A stretch of DNA of 50,193 bases from a virus: positions 1-50,193 of IMG/VR virus record IMGVR_UViG_3300030116_008164. One strand, written 5' to 3'. The translations under genes were made by a program, and so were the position numbers. Positions 41,050-49,431 of this stretch are shown here, piece by piece. Positions within the stretch are counted from its first letter, which is position 1. Each line of letters begins with the position of its first letter. Below the pieces are notes generated by a model, which had not been told where the DNA came from, did not search any database, and saw nothing but the letters and a program-made list of their open reading frames with translations.

Positions 41050-41742
41050 GTGAAGAAGTCTCCTTTCCAATTCGAGATTAAGGATATTATGACGCAATTT
41101 ATAGCTGCGTTTAATGATGTTACTATTAGTAGGTACAATAAAGATAGAGAGGTACAAGATAAAATTAATGTTAGATACGTATACGCTCCTAAACAGCGCG
41201 TATTGCATGATCTTATAAATAAAAACCAACATATAACTTTACCTGCAATTGCTGTATCTATAGGCGGTATTTCAAGAGATGAAACAAGAGTCTTTAATAA
41301 GATTTTTGGGACATATATGCATACTGGGCAAGAAGATGACTCAATTAATACGAGTTCAGACTTTATGCCGGCTCCAGTGCCAATCAATATTAGTGTTAAT
41401 ATGTCTATATTAACAAAATATCAATCTGATATGGATCAGATATTGTCTAATTTTATACCATATAATAACCCTTATATTATAATTTCCTGGAAAGTGCCAA
41501 CTGATTTTGTTACAGATATACAGGAGATAAGAACTGAAGTAGAATGGGCAGGTAATGTAAGTTTAGAGTATCCAACTGATATAGATCCAAATACACCTGC
41601 ACGTATATCTGGAGATACAAGTTTTACTATTAAAGGGTGGCTATTCCCAGATAAGAATAAAGAAGATGGTAAAAATATTCTTTATGTTAACACTGACTTT
41701 CAAACATTAAGTACACCAGGATTATCGGCATTTTATAGCTAA
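41050..41742 (+). CDS. 15: gp15-like tail sheath stabiliser / terminator
   Basis: gp15 caps the contractile tail and joins it to the head. The 230-residue protein (GTG start) parallels T4 gp15 in order: FNDVTISRYN, INVRYVYAPKQRVLHDLINK, LPAIAVSIGGI, PAPVPINISVNMSILTKYQSDMDQI, and VEWAGNVSLEY...FTIKGWLFPD. It is a late gene with a NATAAATA box, followed directly by an Ig-like protein and the portal, as expected of a structural block. Confidence 0.8.
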   Translation: MKKSPFQFEIKDIMTQFIAAFNDVTISRYNKDREVQDKINVRYVYAPKQRVLHDLINKNQHITLPAIAVSIGGISRDETRVFNKIFGTYMHTGQEDDSINTSSDFMPAPVPINISVNMSILTKYQSDMDQILSNFIPYNNPYIIISWKVPTDFVTDIQEIRTEVEWAGNVSLEYPTDIDPNTPARISGDTSFTIKGWLFPDKNKEDGKNILYVNTDFQTLSTPGLSAFYS

Positions 41743-42182
41743 TGAATATATACGTTACACCAATGTCTGCAGAATCAACTATGCGAGTTGAACGCGTTAG
41801 TATATCTGCACGACCAATCATTACGCGCATTGATCCTGGCTATGTTAATCTTGGTTTTGATAAAAAGGTTAATGTCGAAGGTTACAATTTAGATATAGTT
41901 GAGAGTGTTTATTTGAGCGCATCTCCTGGTATATATACAACAGCAGAATTATCTGGCGTGTCTGCATTTGATTTTTTCAGTAGCTTGTCTGGTTTATCCG
42001 CTCTTTATCCACCGTTTAACGGGTTTGAAGTTAAATCTTCAGATTATATAAAATCAAGAAATGTACTTACTTTATCAGTAAGTGCAACGCAAGCCCTCGG
42101 AGGACAAAAAATTAATATTCTAATAAAAAATCCAGCTGGTTATACAATTGATTCTACTAGAACCTTATCAGTCAGCACATAA
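41742..42182 (+). CDS. Virion protein with an IPT/TIG (Ig-like) domain
   Basis: A 146-residue protein. PIITRIDPGYVNLGFDKKVNVEGYNL and the later KINILIKNPAGYT have the pattern of IPT/TIG immunoglobulin-like domains found on phage structural proteins. It is coupled to gp15 by a one-base overlap and is followed by the portal gene, so a neck- or head-associated role is likely. Its stop codon forms part of the portal late box. Confidence 0.7.
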   Translation: MNIYVTPMSAESTMRVERVSISARPIITRIDPGYVNLGFDKKVNVEGYNLDIVESVYLSASPGIYTTAELSGVSAFDFFSSLSGLSALYPPFNGFEVKSSDYIKSRNVLTLSVSATQALGGQKINILIKNPAGYTIDSTRTLSVST

Positions 42183-42185
42183 ATA
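42178..42185 (+). promoter_or_regulatory. T4-late-type box CATAAATA for gene 20
   Basis: CATAAATA lies 10 bases before the portal ATG at 42196. Confidence 0.6.
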
Positions 42186-42195
42186 ATAATATAAT

Positions 42196-44019
42196 ATGGC
42201 AAACGCAGGTACAGATAGAGAAGGTACATTTGGAAGAGCATTACAAAACTTTATTACTAGTAAGCTTCCTTATGGTAAACCGCATGATATGATTGATAAT
42301 GTCGCGGAGATCAATCCTAAATTTAAAGACTTTTTCGAGCTAGGTTCAAGACGAGAAGAACTTTTAAGGAAGCATAGCATTTCGATTAATGATCCGAGTA
42401 ATCAAAATCACCCTTTAGGATCAGTTGCTATTGATAAAAATTATCATGCATTCATGTATGCTAATGTAGATCATGATAAGTCTAAACGTTTAAGAGACTA
42501 TCGTGTAATGGGTCAATTTGCTGAAGTAGCTGATGCATTAGATGAAATATGTGATGAATGTATTGTAAAAGATGATAATGATAAATTTATCCATCTTCAT
42601 CAAACAGACAAAGAATTAGATACTTCAATTCTAAGTAAAATACAAGGTGAGTTTGATAAGTTTGTTTCCTATTATCAATTAGATAAATATGGCTGGGAAT
42701 ATTTTAGACATCTTCTTGTTGACGGCGAAATTTATTTTGAACATATTATTCATGCTAAACATAAAGATAAAGGTATATTAGGTATTGTCAACATACCATC
42801 TGAACTAATGGATCCTATATATGATAATGTTCAGAATATGCAGATAAAAGGTTTTCTATTACGAAAGCCTGTTGAAAAGGGAGCTAATAAATATGGTAAA
42901 CCTGGTCAATCTAGCGGACCAAAAGACATACACCATATACCATTTGATTCAAATCAAATAACTTATATCCATAGTGGTATATGGAATGAGACTAAAACAT
43001 TAAGATTACCGTTTATTGAAAATGCTAGAAGGTCTTATAGACAATTATCCCTTATTGAAGATGCAATTATTGTCTATCGATTAGTTAGAGCGCCAGAACG
43101 TCTTGTATTTAATGTTGATGTTGGTAATATGGCACCTCCTAAAGCAGAAGCTTATCTTAAAAAGCTTATGCAAAATTATTGGTCACGTAAAACATATGAT
43201 AGTGGTCAAGGAAAGTCTGTACAGGCATTTAACCCGCAATCAATGTTAGATAGTTTTTGGTTTGCTAAAAGACAGGGTAGTGAAGGTACAAGTGTTACTC
43301 AGCTTGCAGGCGGTGCTAATCTTGGCGAACTTTCTGACTTAATGTACTTTAAAGAAAAATTATATAGATCTCTTAAGGTACCTATTTCTAGACTCAATTC
43401 CGATTCTCAAGCAGATGCTCAAGGGAATACAATTTTGAGAGAAGAGCTCAAATTTGCTAAATTTATTATTAGACTGCAACAAGCAATGGCTACTGGTCTT
43501 AAGAATGCTTTCATTTCTCACTTAAGACTTCGTGGTATGTGGAATAAACATAATATTAAAGAAACTGATTTTGATATTAAGTTTACTGAACCAACTAATT
43601 TTCATGAGCTTAGACAGCAACAAATACATGAACTTAAATTTAATAATTATCAAAGCATGGCTAATATGGAGCTTATTTCAGATACTTATGCAAAGAAAAA
43701 ATATTTAGGGTGGACAGATCAGCAAATACTTTCTAACAGAGAATTCTTAAGAAAAGATGCTGCATTATCCTGGGAGTTGCAACAAATTACGGCAGGTGGT
43801 CCAGGTTGGAGAGAACAACAAGAAGCTGAAGCAGATGCCGTTGCCGCGGGAGCAGCTCCAGCAGCCGGTACTCCTGGCGCAGCAGGTGGAGCTCCTCCAG
43901 CTTTTGGTCCTGGCCCTACAGGCGATGCCCCGCCCGCAGGAGGAGAGGAAGAACAAGCTGATGCAGCTCCAACTCCAACTGATGTAAGCGGACCAGAAAA
44001 TACGGCTTTACCAACTTAA
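42196..44019 (+). CDS. 20: gp20 portal vertex protein
   Basis: The dodecameric portal through which DNA enters and leaves the head. The 607-residue protein matches T4 gp20 in RLVRAPERLVFNVDVGNM, then PKAEAYLKKLM, DSFWFAKRQGSEGTSVTQL, GGANLGELSDLMYFKEKLY and RSLKVPISRL. It is about 80 residues longer than T4 gp20, mostly because of a C-terminal Pro/Ala/Gly-rich tail from about residue 550. It has a late box and lies after gp15. An 8-base inverted repeat (44014-44021 with 44031-44038) lies just after the stop. Confidence 0.95.
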   Translation: MANAGTDREGTFGRALQNFITSKLPYGKPHDMIDNVAEINPKFKDFFELGSRREELLRKHSISINDPSNQNHPLGSVAIDKNYHAFMYANVDHDKSKRLRDYRVMGQFAEVADALDEICDECIVKDDNDKFIHLHQTDKELDTSILSKIQGEFDKFVSYYQLDKYGWEYFRHLLVDGEIYFEHIIHAKHKDKGILGIVNIPSELMDPIYDNVQNMQIKGFLLRKPVEKGANKYGKPGQSSGPKDIHHIPFDSNQITYIHSGIWNETKTLRLPFIENARRSYRQLSLIEDAIIVYRLVRAPERLVFNVDVGNMAPPKAEAYLKKLMQNYWSRKTYDSGQGKSVQAFNPQSMLDSFWFAKRQGSEGTSVTQLAGGANLGELSDLMYFKEKLYRSLKVPISRLNSDSQADAQGNTILREELKFAKFIIRLQQAMATGLKNAFISHLRLRGMWNKHNIKETDFDIKFTEPTNFHELRQQQIHELKFNNYQSMANMELISDTYAKKKYLGWTDQQILSNREFLRKDAALSWELQQITAGGPGWREQQEAEADAVAAGAAPAAGTPGAAGGAPPAFGPGPTGDAPPAGGEEEQADAAPTPTDVSGPENTALPT

Positions 44020-44038
44020 ACGTTGATTAAGTTTAAGT
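44014..44038 (+). other. Inverted repeat after the portal gene
   Basis: ACTTAAAC at 44014-44021 pairs perfectly with GTTTAAGT at 44031-44038 across a 9-base loop. It overlaps the portal stop region and the -35 of the next promoter. It is AT-rich and lacks a following T run, so it is at best a weak hairpin; a terminator role is uncertain. Confidence 0.35.
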
Positions 44039-44051
44039 AGTTCGTTATAAT
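44023..44051 (+). promoter_or_regulatory. Sigma70-type early promoter
   Basis: TTGATT (44023-44028) and TATAAT (44046-44051) with a 17-base spacer; the -10 ends 8 bases before ATG 44060. Confidence 0.7.
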
Positions 44052-44059
44052 TAACTTCT

Positions 44060-44623
44060 ATGGCTCAAAAGAGGTTTAAATGCTTGGTATCTGGTGATGA
44101 AAAATATTTCCCACCAACATCACTCGCTAAAAAGATAGCCAAATTTGGTACGGAAAATGAATTTGCAAGACATTACATTTCTCCTAAAGCTAGAAAACTT
44201 ATTAAGAGCGGTTTGACGGTTGAAGAAGCTCGAAATGCATTAGGAGTTACCGAAGAACTGCCTGAAATAGACATTGAGATTTTATATAAACTTAAATTAA
44301 TTAAGTTAAATAAACGCAAAGGAACAAAAGAAGCTGAAGAAGCAAAAAAACGACATGCTTATCTTAACTCAGCTGAGTTTAAGGAGAAGATGCGTGCTAT
44401 CCAGGAAAGACGGGAGAATATGTCGTTCCGGGAGCAAGTAATTGAAATGACAGGAGGTCCTGATGGTTGTCAGATAGAGCAGGGTGGTACATGTGTACGG
44501 CCAGATATTTACTTAACTCATAATCATAAAGCATGCGATGGTTGTGAATATTATGAATTTTGCGTCTGTATAATTAAAAGACTATCTCATGAAAAAAAGA
44601 CTAGGAGACGTAAACGGAAATGA
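44060..44623 (+). CDS. Hypothetical protein, paralogue of next gene, Cys-rich C terminus
   Basis: A 187-residue protein. Residues 5-70 (RFKCLVSGDEKYF, YISPKARKLIKSGLTVEEAR, NALGV) are clearly related to the N-terminal part of the next gene product. The C-terminal half is basic and has a cysteine set (CQIEQGGTC, CDGCEYYEFCVC) that may bind zinc or an Fe-S cluster, ending in KKTRRRKRK. Early promoter. A nucleic-acid-binding role is plausible but unproven. It overlaps the next gene by 4 bases (ATGA). Confidence 0.78.
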   Translation: MAQKRFKCLVSGDEKYFPPTSLAKKIAKFGTENEFARHYISPKARKLIKSGLTVEEARNALGVTEELPEIDIEILYKLKLIKLNKRKGTKEAEEAKKRHAYLNSAEFKEKMRAIQERRENMSFREQVIEMTGGPDGCQIEQGGTCVRPDIYLTHNHKACDGCEYYEFCVCIIKRLSHEKKTRRRKRK

Positions 44624-44982
44624 GTAGAAAAACAAGAAAACTTATTTGTCAAGTAACTGGCAAGCCATTAATGGCAGCTGTTGATTACTATAATAAAAAG
44701 CTTGAAAAAGTGGATGGAGATGAGGATGTTTTACATGCAAATTATATTTGTCAAGCTGCAAAAAAGTTTCTTAAAAAAGGTTATTCTATACAAGAAACAA
44801 GAGATGCAGTAGGTATATATAAGAATTTTCAACCTACTCTTGTAGATGAAGATATACCTAATATTATAAATGATAAAAATGCGATTAATTTGAGATTAAA
44901 TAATATTGATAACGTTAAACTGGGTGTTATTAAGACAGATCCGGACGTACAAGAATTTTTAGATAATTTAAAAAATGAGTGA
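44620..44982 (+). CDS. Hypothetical protein, paralogue of the preceding gene
   Basis: A 120-residue protein. KLICQVTGKPL, a YYNKK segment, YICQAAKKFLKKGYSIQETR and DAVGIYKNFQP mirror the N-terminal domain of the gene at 44060, so the pair arose by duplication. It lacks the Cys-rich C-terminal part and instead has an acidic, Asn-rich end. Function unknown. Overlaps the next gene by 8 bases. Confidence 0.75.
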   Translation: MSRKTRKLICQVTGKPLMAAVDYYNKKLEKVDGDEDVLHANYICQAAKKFLKKGYSIQETRDAVGIYKNFQPTLVDEDIPNIINDKNAINLRLNNIDNVKLGVIKTDPDVQEFLDNLKNE

Positions 44983-45202
44983 TATTTACTATGCAAAAAA
45001 TTTAGGTAACGTGATACGCATTATTGATGCTATGACAGGGGTAACAGCGGGACAAATTTCTATACGTGGAGATATATCTAAAGGTCGCGAACCTATTGTA
45101 CAAGGCGATACATGTACTTATGTAGCAGATCAAAACGGAAAAATGTATGGTTATGTGCACAAAGTACCTTCAGGACAATTAATAAGACAATTTACAGTTT
45201 AA
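44975..45202 (+). CDS. Hypothetical small beta-rich protein
   Basis: A 75-residue protein (NVIRIIDAMTGVTAGQISIR, CTYVADQNGKMYGYVH) that looks like one or two beta-propeller-type blades or a small beta barrel. Coupled to the preceding gene by overlap. No family recognised. Confidence 0.65.
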   Translation: MSDIYYAKNLGNVIRIIDAMTGVTAGQISIRGDISKGREPIVQGDTCTYVADQNGKMYGYVHKVPSGQLIRQFTV

Positions 45203-45203
45203 T

Positions 45204-45231
45204 TTGAATTATATGCAATATGGTGTATAAT
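45204..45231 (+). promoter_or_regulatory. Sigma70-type early promoter for nrdA
   Basis: TTGAAT (45204-45209) and TATAAT (45226-45231) with a 16-base spacer. Unlike the others, the -10 ends 47 bases before the nrdA ATG, so this transcript would have a real leader of about 40 bases. Confidence 0.7.
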
Positions 45232-45278
45232 TTTAGAAAGATAACAACTCAACATTTATAAGAATTTTTTGATAGACA

Positions 45279-47543
45279 ATGAACGTAGTCAAACGCGATG
45301 GTAGAACAGAACTTTTAAATATCGAAAAGATACATGAAGTTTTATATTGGGCTACGGAGAATATAAAAGGCGTTAATATTAGTGATATCGAGATAAAAAT
45401 CGGTGTACAGTTTTATGATGGTATTAAATCTGAAAAGATTCATGAAATGCTAATTAATTCATGCGCAGATTTAATTACAGAAAAAACGCCTAATTATCAA
45501 CAAGTAGCTGCTAACCTTCTTAATTTTTATCTCCGTAAACAAGTTTTTAATACTTCGGATAATATGCCTTCATTACGGACTGTTATTAGACGTAACGTTG
45601 AAGATGGTGTATATGATAAAATATTGCTTGACAAATATAGCAAGGATGAACTTAAAAAGTTAGATAATATTATACGACATCAGAGAGATTATAAGTTCGT
45701 ATATGCAGGCTTACAGCAACTAATAGACAAGTACCTCCTAAAAGATAGATCAACGGGTCGCATTTACGAGACCCCGCAATTTATGTATATGCTTATATGT
45801 ATGACCTTAATGTCTGATGTAGAGGATGTGCATGAAAGAAGAAGGTTAATTAAAGATCTCTATAATGATCTTTCTTTGTTTAAGATAAGTCTACCAACAC
45901 CGATAATGTGCGGCGTTCGCACTCCGTCTAGACAATACTCAAGCTGTACATTAATTGATGTAGGAGATAACCTACCAAGTATTTTCCACTCTAATACTGC
46001 TGTAGGTTATTATACAGCTAATAGAGCTGGCATTGGATTAAACTTTGGTAGTATACGAGGCGTAGGTTCTAAGATTAGAAATGGTGAAGTGGTTCATACA
46101 GGAGTTATTCCATTCCTTAAAATGTTTGAATCAACGACTAAGTCATGTACTCAGAATGGTGTACGTGGTGGTTCGAGTACGACCCATTTTCCATTTTGGC
46201 ATAAAGAGATTGAAGATATAATTGTACTTAAAAATAATAGAGGTACAGATGATAATAGAGTAAGAAAAATGGATTATTCTATTCAATTTTGTCGCTTGTT
46301 TTATAGGCGCTTTGTTTCTAATGAAAATATAACTCTCTTTTCTCCTCATGAAGTAAAAGATTTATATGAAGCATTTGGTCATGATAATGATGAGTTTGAA
46401 AGATTATATGAGCATTATGAACGTTCAAGATCAGTTTGGAAAAAGCAGATAAAAGCTCGTGATTTTTTCAATGCCTTTTGTCAAGAGAGAATTGGTACTG
46501 GTAGAATGTATGTAATGAATGTTGATCATTGTAATGATCATAGCTCATTTTTAGACCCGATTAGGATGTCTAATTTGTGTCAAGAAATTACTCTACCTAC
46601 AAAACCGTTAACGCATATTGATGATGGAGATGATACTGAATCTGAAATAGCATTATGCGTATTATCTGCTATTAATGTTGGTGCTATTAAGAAAGTAGAA
46701 GAGTTTGAGGGGATATGTCACAACATTGTACGTAGTTTAGATTACGTTATTGAACATCAATTTTATCCTGTAAATGCATCGCTAAAAATGAAAAAGAGGC
46801 GAAGTATTGGTGTTGGAGTAACGAATCTTGCTTATTATCTAGCTAAACATGGCGTAACATATGACGACCCTAAAGCCTGTGACGTTGTTGATGAGATGAT
46901 GGAACATATTCAGTATAATCTTATTAAAGCATCAGTTGAATTAGCGAAAGAAAAAGGACGTTGCGAATATTTCAATAGAACCAAATATTCAAAAGGTATA
47001 TTGCCTATTGATACATATTGCAAAGAAGTAGATAAATTAGTAACTAGAAAGCTTTCTCTAGATTGGGAAGGTTTACGAGCGGAAGTTAAAAAATATGGAA
47101 TGCGTAATTCTACGTTAACTGCGTTAATGCCTTGTGAGTCAAGCTCACTAGTAACTAATTCAACTAATGGAGTTGAACCACCTCGAGGACTTCTCTCTAT
47201 TAAAAAGTCAAAGCAAGGTCTTATACCTCAAGTAGTTCCGGAGATACACAATCTTCAAAAGAAATATACTTTAGCTTATGATATTGACTCTAATAAAGGA
47301 TATACTAATATTATTGCAACGATACAAAAATATGTTGACCAAGCTATATCTGCTAACCATTATTACAACTTTAGCAAATATGAAAATGGTAACTTGCCAA
47401 TAGCAGATATCGCAAGAGATATATTATATAGTTACAAAATGGGTCTTAAGACTTTATACTATGCAAATACTGATGATGGAAAAACAGACAATCATTTAGA
47501 TTCCGATGATGGAGATTGTGAAGGAGGTGCATGTAAGTTATGA
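45279..47543 (+). CDS. nrdA: Ribonucleotide reductase class Ia large subunit NrdA
   Basis: NrdA reduces ribonucleoside diphosphates to deoxyribonucleotides. The 754-residue protein has an N-terminal ATP-cone (MNVVKRDGRTELLNIEKIHE), the redox cysteines in QYSSCTLID and EIALCVL, the active-site SNLCQEI (N-x-C-x-E), and the C-terminal CEGGAC pair that passes electrons from thioredoxin or glutaredoxin. All catalytic residues are present. It is followed by a 52-residue ORF, a ferredoxin and nrdB, forming one early operon. Confidence 0.96.
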   Translation: MNVVKRDGRTELLNIEKIHEVLYWATENIKGVNISDIEIKIGVQFYDGIKSEKIHEMLINSCADLITEKTPNYQQVAANLLNFYLRKQVFNTSDNMPSLRTVIRRNVEDGVYDKILLDKYSKDELKKLDNIIRHQRDYKFVYAGLQQLIDKYLLKDRSTGRIYETPQFMYMLICMTLMSDVEDVHERRRLIKDLYNDLSLFKISLPTPIMCGVRTPSRQYSSCTLIDVGDNLPSIFHSNTAVGYYTANRAGIGLNFGSIRGVGSKIRNGEVVHTGVIPFLKMFESTTKSCTQNGVRGGSSTTHFPFWHKEIEDIIVLKNNRGTDDNRVRKMDYSIQFCRLFYRRFVSNENITLFSPHEVKDLYEAFGHDNDEFERLYEHYERSRSVWKKQIKARDFFNAFCQERIGTGRMYVMNVDHCNDHSSFLDPIRMSNLCQEITLPTKPLTHIDDGDDTESEIALCVLSAINVGAIKKVEEFEGICHNIVRSLDYVIEHQFYPVNASLKMKKRRSIGVGVTNLAYYLAKHGVTYDDPKACDVVDEMMEHIQYNLIKASVELAKEKGRCEYFNRTKYSKGILPIDTYCKEVDKLVTRKLSLDWEGLRAEVKKYGMRNSTLTALMPCESSSLVTNSTNGVEPPRGLLSIKKSKQGLIPQVVPEIHNLQKKYTLAYDIDSNKGYTNIIATIQKYVDQAISANHYYNFSKYENGNLPIADIARDILYSYKMGLKTLYYANTDDGKTDNHLDSDDGDCEGGACKL

Positions 47544-47698
47544 GCAGTGTAAGTAATTTTGAAAGAGATAAACCTAAAAAAACATATAACGCAATTAAAG
47601 CAATGTCCGATTATATTAATTCTAATGAAGAATATGATAAAAAAGAGTTGCAAAAATTAATGGAAAATGTTAAACTTAATTTTTTAAGTGGTAGTTAA
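47540..47698 (+). CDS. Small hypothetical protein between nrdA and ferredoxin genes
   Basis: A 52-residue frame: ATG 47540 overlaps the nrdA stop (ATGA) and TAA lies at 47696-47698, directly before the ferredoxin ATG. An AAGGAGG sequence at 47521-47527 could act as ribosome-binding site. The peptide is charged and helical (MSSVSNFERDKPKKTY, NSNEEYDKKELQKLMENV). The tight packing on both sides argues that it is a real gene. No function known. Confidence 0.72.
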   Translation: MSSVSNFERDKPKKTYNAIKAMSDYINSNEEYDKKELQKLMENVKLNFLSGS

Positions 47699-47932
47699 AT
47701 GGCAGAAAAAGAAAACAAATATGAAGATAACGTCGATGGTAAATTTTACGTCGATGATGAGTGTATTGATTGCAACCTTTGTAGAGAATTAGCTCCGGAG
47801 AATTTTAAAGCTAACGAAGAAGGTGGTTACTCTTATGTTTACAAGCAACCTGAAAATGATGAAGAGACTAAGCAATGTGATGAAGCTTTAGGGGATTGTC
47901 CTGTAGAAGCTATTGGTAATGATGGTGAATAG
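47699..47932 (+). CDS. Single-cluster ferredoxin
   Basis: A 77-residue, very acidic ferredoxin. C22-x2-C25-x2-C28 (ECIDCNLCRELAPENF) and C67-P (GDCPVEAI) are the four ligands of one [4Fe-4S] cluster; C60 is an extra cysteine. It lies between nrdA and nrdB. In enterobacteria a [2Fe-2S] ferredoxin (YfaE) next to nrdB helps maintain the NrdB tyrosyl radical, so a similar electron-donor role with a different cluster type is likely. Radical SAM enzymes of this phage (QueE, glycan cluster) are alternative clients. Confidence 0.88.
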   Translation: MAEKENKYEDNVDGKFYVDDECIDCNLCRELAPENFKANEEGGYSYVYKQPENDEETKQCDEALGDCPVEAIGNDGE

Positions 47933-49006
47933 ATGAAGCATATAATTAATAAAAATAACGTAGATACAACTAAGCAACCTTTGTTCTTTGGCGAAGGACT
48001 TAACTTACAACGATATGATAAGTATCGATATAAAAAATTATTTGATCTTTTCTTGCAGCAAATGTCCTTCTTTTGGAGACCAGAAGAAGTTGATCTTAGC
48101 GGTAAAGAGAAAAATGATTTTCTGTCTTTAACAGAACAAGAAAAATTTATTTTTACAAAAAATCTTTCATATCAAATTTTATTAGATAGTATTCAAGGAA
48201 GAGGTATCTCCCATCTATTAGATGATTGTTCTAACCCAGAGCTAGAAGCTTATTGTAAAGCGTGGGAGTTTTTTGAAACTATTCACTCCTATTCTTATAC
48301 ATATATTATTAAGAATGTTTACCCTAACCCATCTGAGATTTTTGATGAGATTTTAACAGATAAAGAAGTTCTAAAACGAACAACTTCTGTCACGGAATAT
48401 TATGATGATCTTATTAATTCTGTGGGAGAGAAAGATATAGATAGCAAGAAACGTAAGCTCTATTTAACTCTTGTTAGTATTAATATTCTTGAAGGTATTA
48501 GATTTTATGTATCTTTTGCTTGTGCTTATGCTATGGCACAGAATAAGAAGATGGAAGGTAATGCAAAGATTATATCTCTTATTAATAGGGATGAAAACTT
48601 ACATCTAGCATTTACGCAAAATGTTCTCAAATATCTTAGAGAGAATGAAGATGAAGGATTTCAGCATATTATAAAAGATACAGAAGAAACTGTAATACAA
48701 ATGTTTAAGGATGCTGCTCAAGAAGAAACAGAGTGGGCTGCTTATCTATTCGAAAATGGTTCAATGCTCGGATTAAATGAGAAAATTTTAACTCAGTACA
48801 TGCATTTCTTAACTAATAAACGTATGAAAGCTCTTGGATTAAAACCTGTCTTTAAGGAGACAACTAATCCTATTAACTGGATTCAAAGCTGGACAGAGAG
48901 TAAAAAAGTGCAAGTTGCACCACAAGAATCAGAAATCGAATCATATAAGATAGGTTCTTTTGATCAAAATTTAGATGATATATCTACTGATGAGTTTGAT
49001 TTCTAA
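47933..49006 (+). CDS. nrdB: Ribonucleotide reductase class Ia small subunit NrdB
   Basis: NrdB holds the di-iron tyrosyl radical cofactor used by NrdA. The 357-residue protein keeps all ligands and the radical tyrosine: LLDSIQGR (first Asp), FETIHSYSY (Glu, His and the radical Tyr), LEGIRFYVSFAC (Glu) and NRDENLHL (Glu, His). The C-terminal tail (DDISTDEFDF) is the acidic/aromatic peptide that docks to NrdA. Start codon follows the ferredoxin stop directly, and its stop overlaps the deaminase ATG (TAATG). Confidence 0.96.
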   Translation: MKHIINKNNVDTTKQPLFFGEGLNLQRYDKYRYKKLFDLFLQQMSFFWRPEEVDLSGKEKNDFLSLTEQEKFIFTKNLSYQILLDSIQGRGISHLLDDCSNPELEAYCKAWEFFETIHSYSYTYIIKNVYPNPSEIFDEILTDKEVLKRTTSVTEYYDDLINSVGEKDIDSKKRKLYLTLVSINILEGIRFYVSFACAYAMAQNKKMEGNAKIISLINRDENLHLAFTQNVLKYLRENEDEGFQHIIKDTEETVIQMFKDAAQEETEWAAYLFENGSMLGLNEKILTQYMHFLTNKRMKALGLKPVFKETTNPINWIQSWTESKKVQVAPQESEIESYKIGSFDQNLDDISTDEFDF

Positions 49007-49431
49007 TGCCTGACCAAACAAAATTAGACGAAGCTTATATGGATATAGCCCAATCATGGGCTAAGATGTCTCACGCTAAGCGAAAGCAGGTTGGCTGTAT
49101 TATTACTAAAGACGAGCAAATTATATCAGATGGTTATAATGGTACACCTCATGGATTTGATAATAATTGCGAGGTTGAAACTAGATTTGGTTTTGAGACT
49201 AAACCAGAAGTACTTCATGCAGAAAGTAATGCTATAACAAAGCTTGCTAAAGGAACACAAAGTAGCATTGGTTCTACAGTTTATGTAACTCTTATGCCTT
49301 GCTTTGATTGTGCTAAATTAATGATTCAAAGCGGTATTAAACGAGTAGTTTATTTAGAAGAATATAGATTTACTAATGGAGTTGATCTTCTTAAGAAAGC
49401 TGGTATTGAAGTATGCCATTTAGTCAAATGA
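49006..49431 (+). CDS. dCMP deaminase
   Basis: A 141-residue zinc deaminase. The zinc and catalytic residues are in HAESNAI (H-A-E) and TLMPCFDCAKLMI (PCxxC). KRKQVGCIITKDEQIISDGYNG and GFDNNCE are usual for deoxycytidylate deaminases, which make dUMP for thymidylate synthesis. It is the last gene of the nrd operon and is convergent with the baseplate-like gene, overlapping it by 12 bases. Confidence 0.92.
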   Translation: MPDQTKLDEAYMDIAQSWAKMSHAKRKQVGCIITKDEQIISDGYNGTPHGFDNNCEVETRFGFETKPEVLHAESNAITKLAKGTQSSIGSTVYVTLMPCFDCAKLMIQSGIKRVVYLEEYRFTNGVDLLKKAGIEVCHLVK

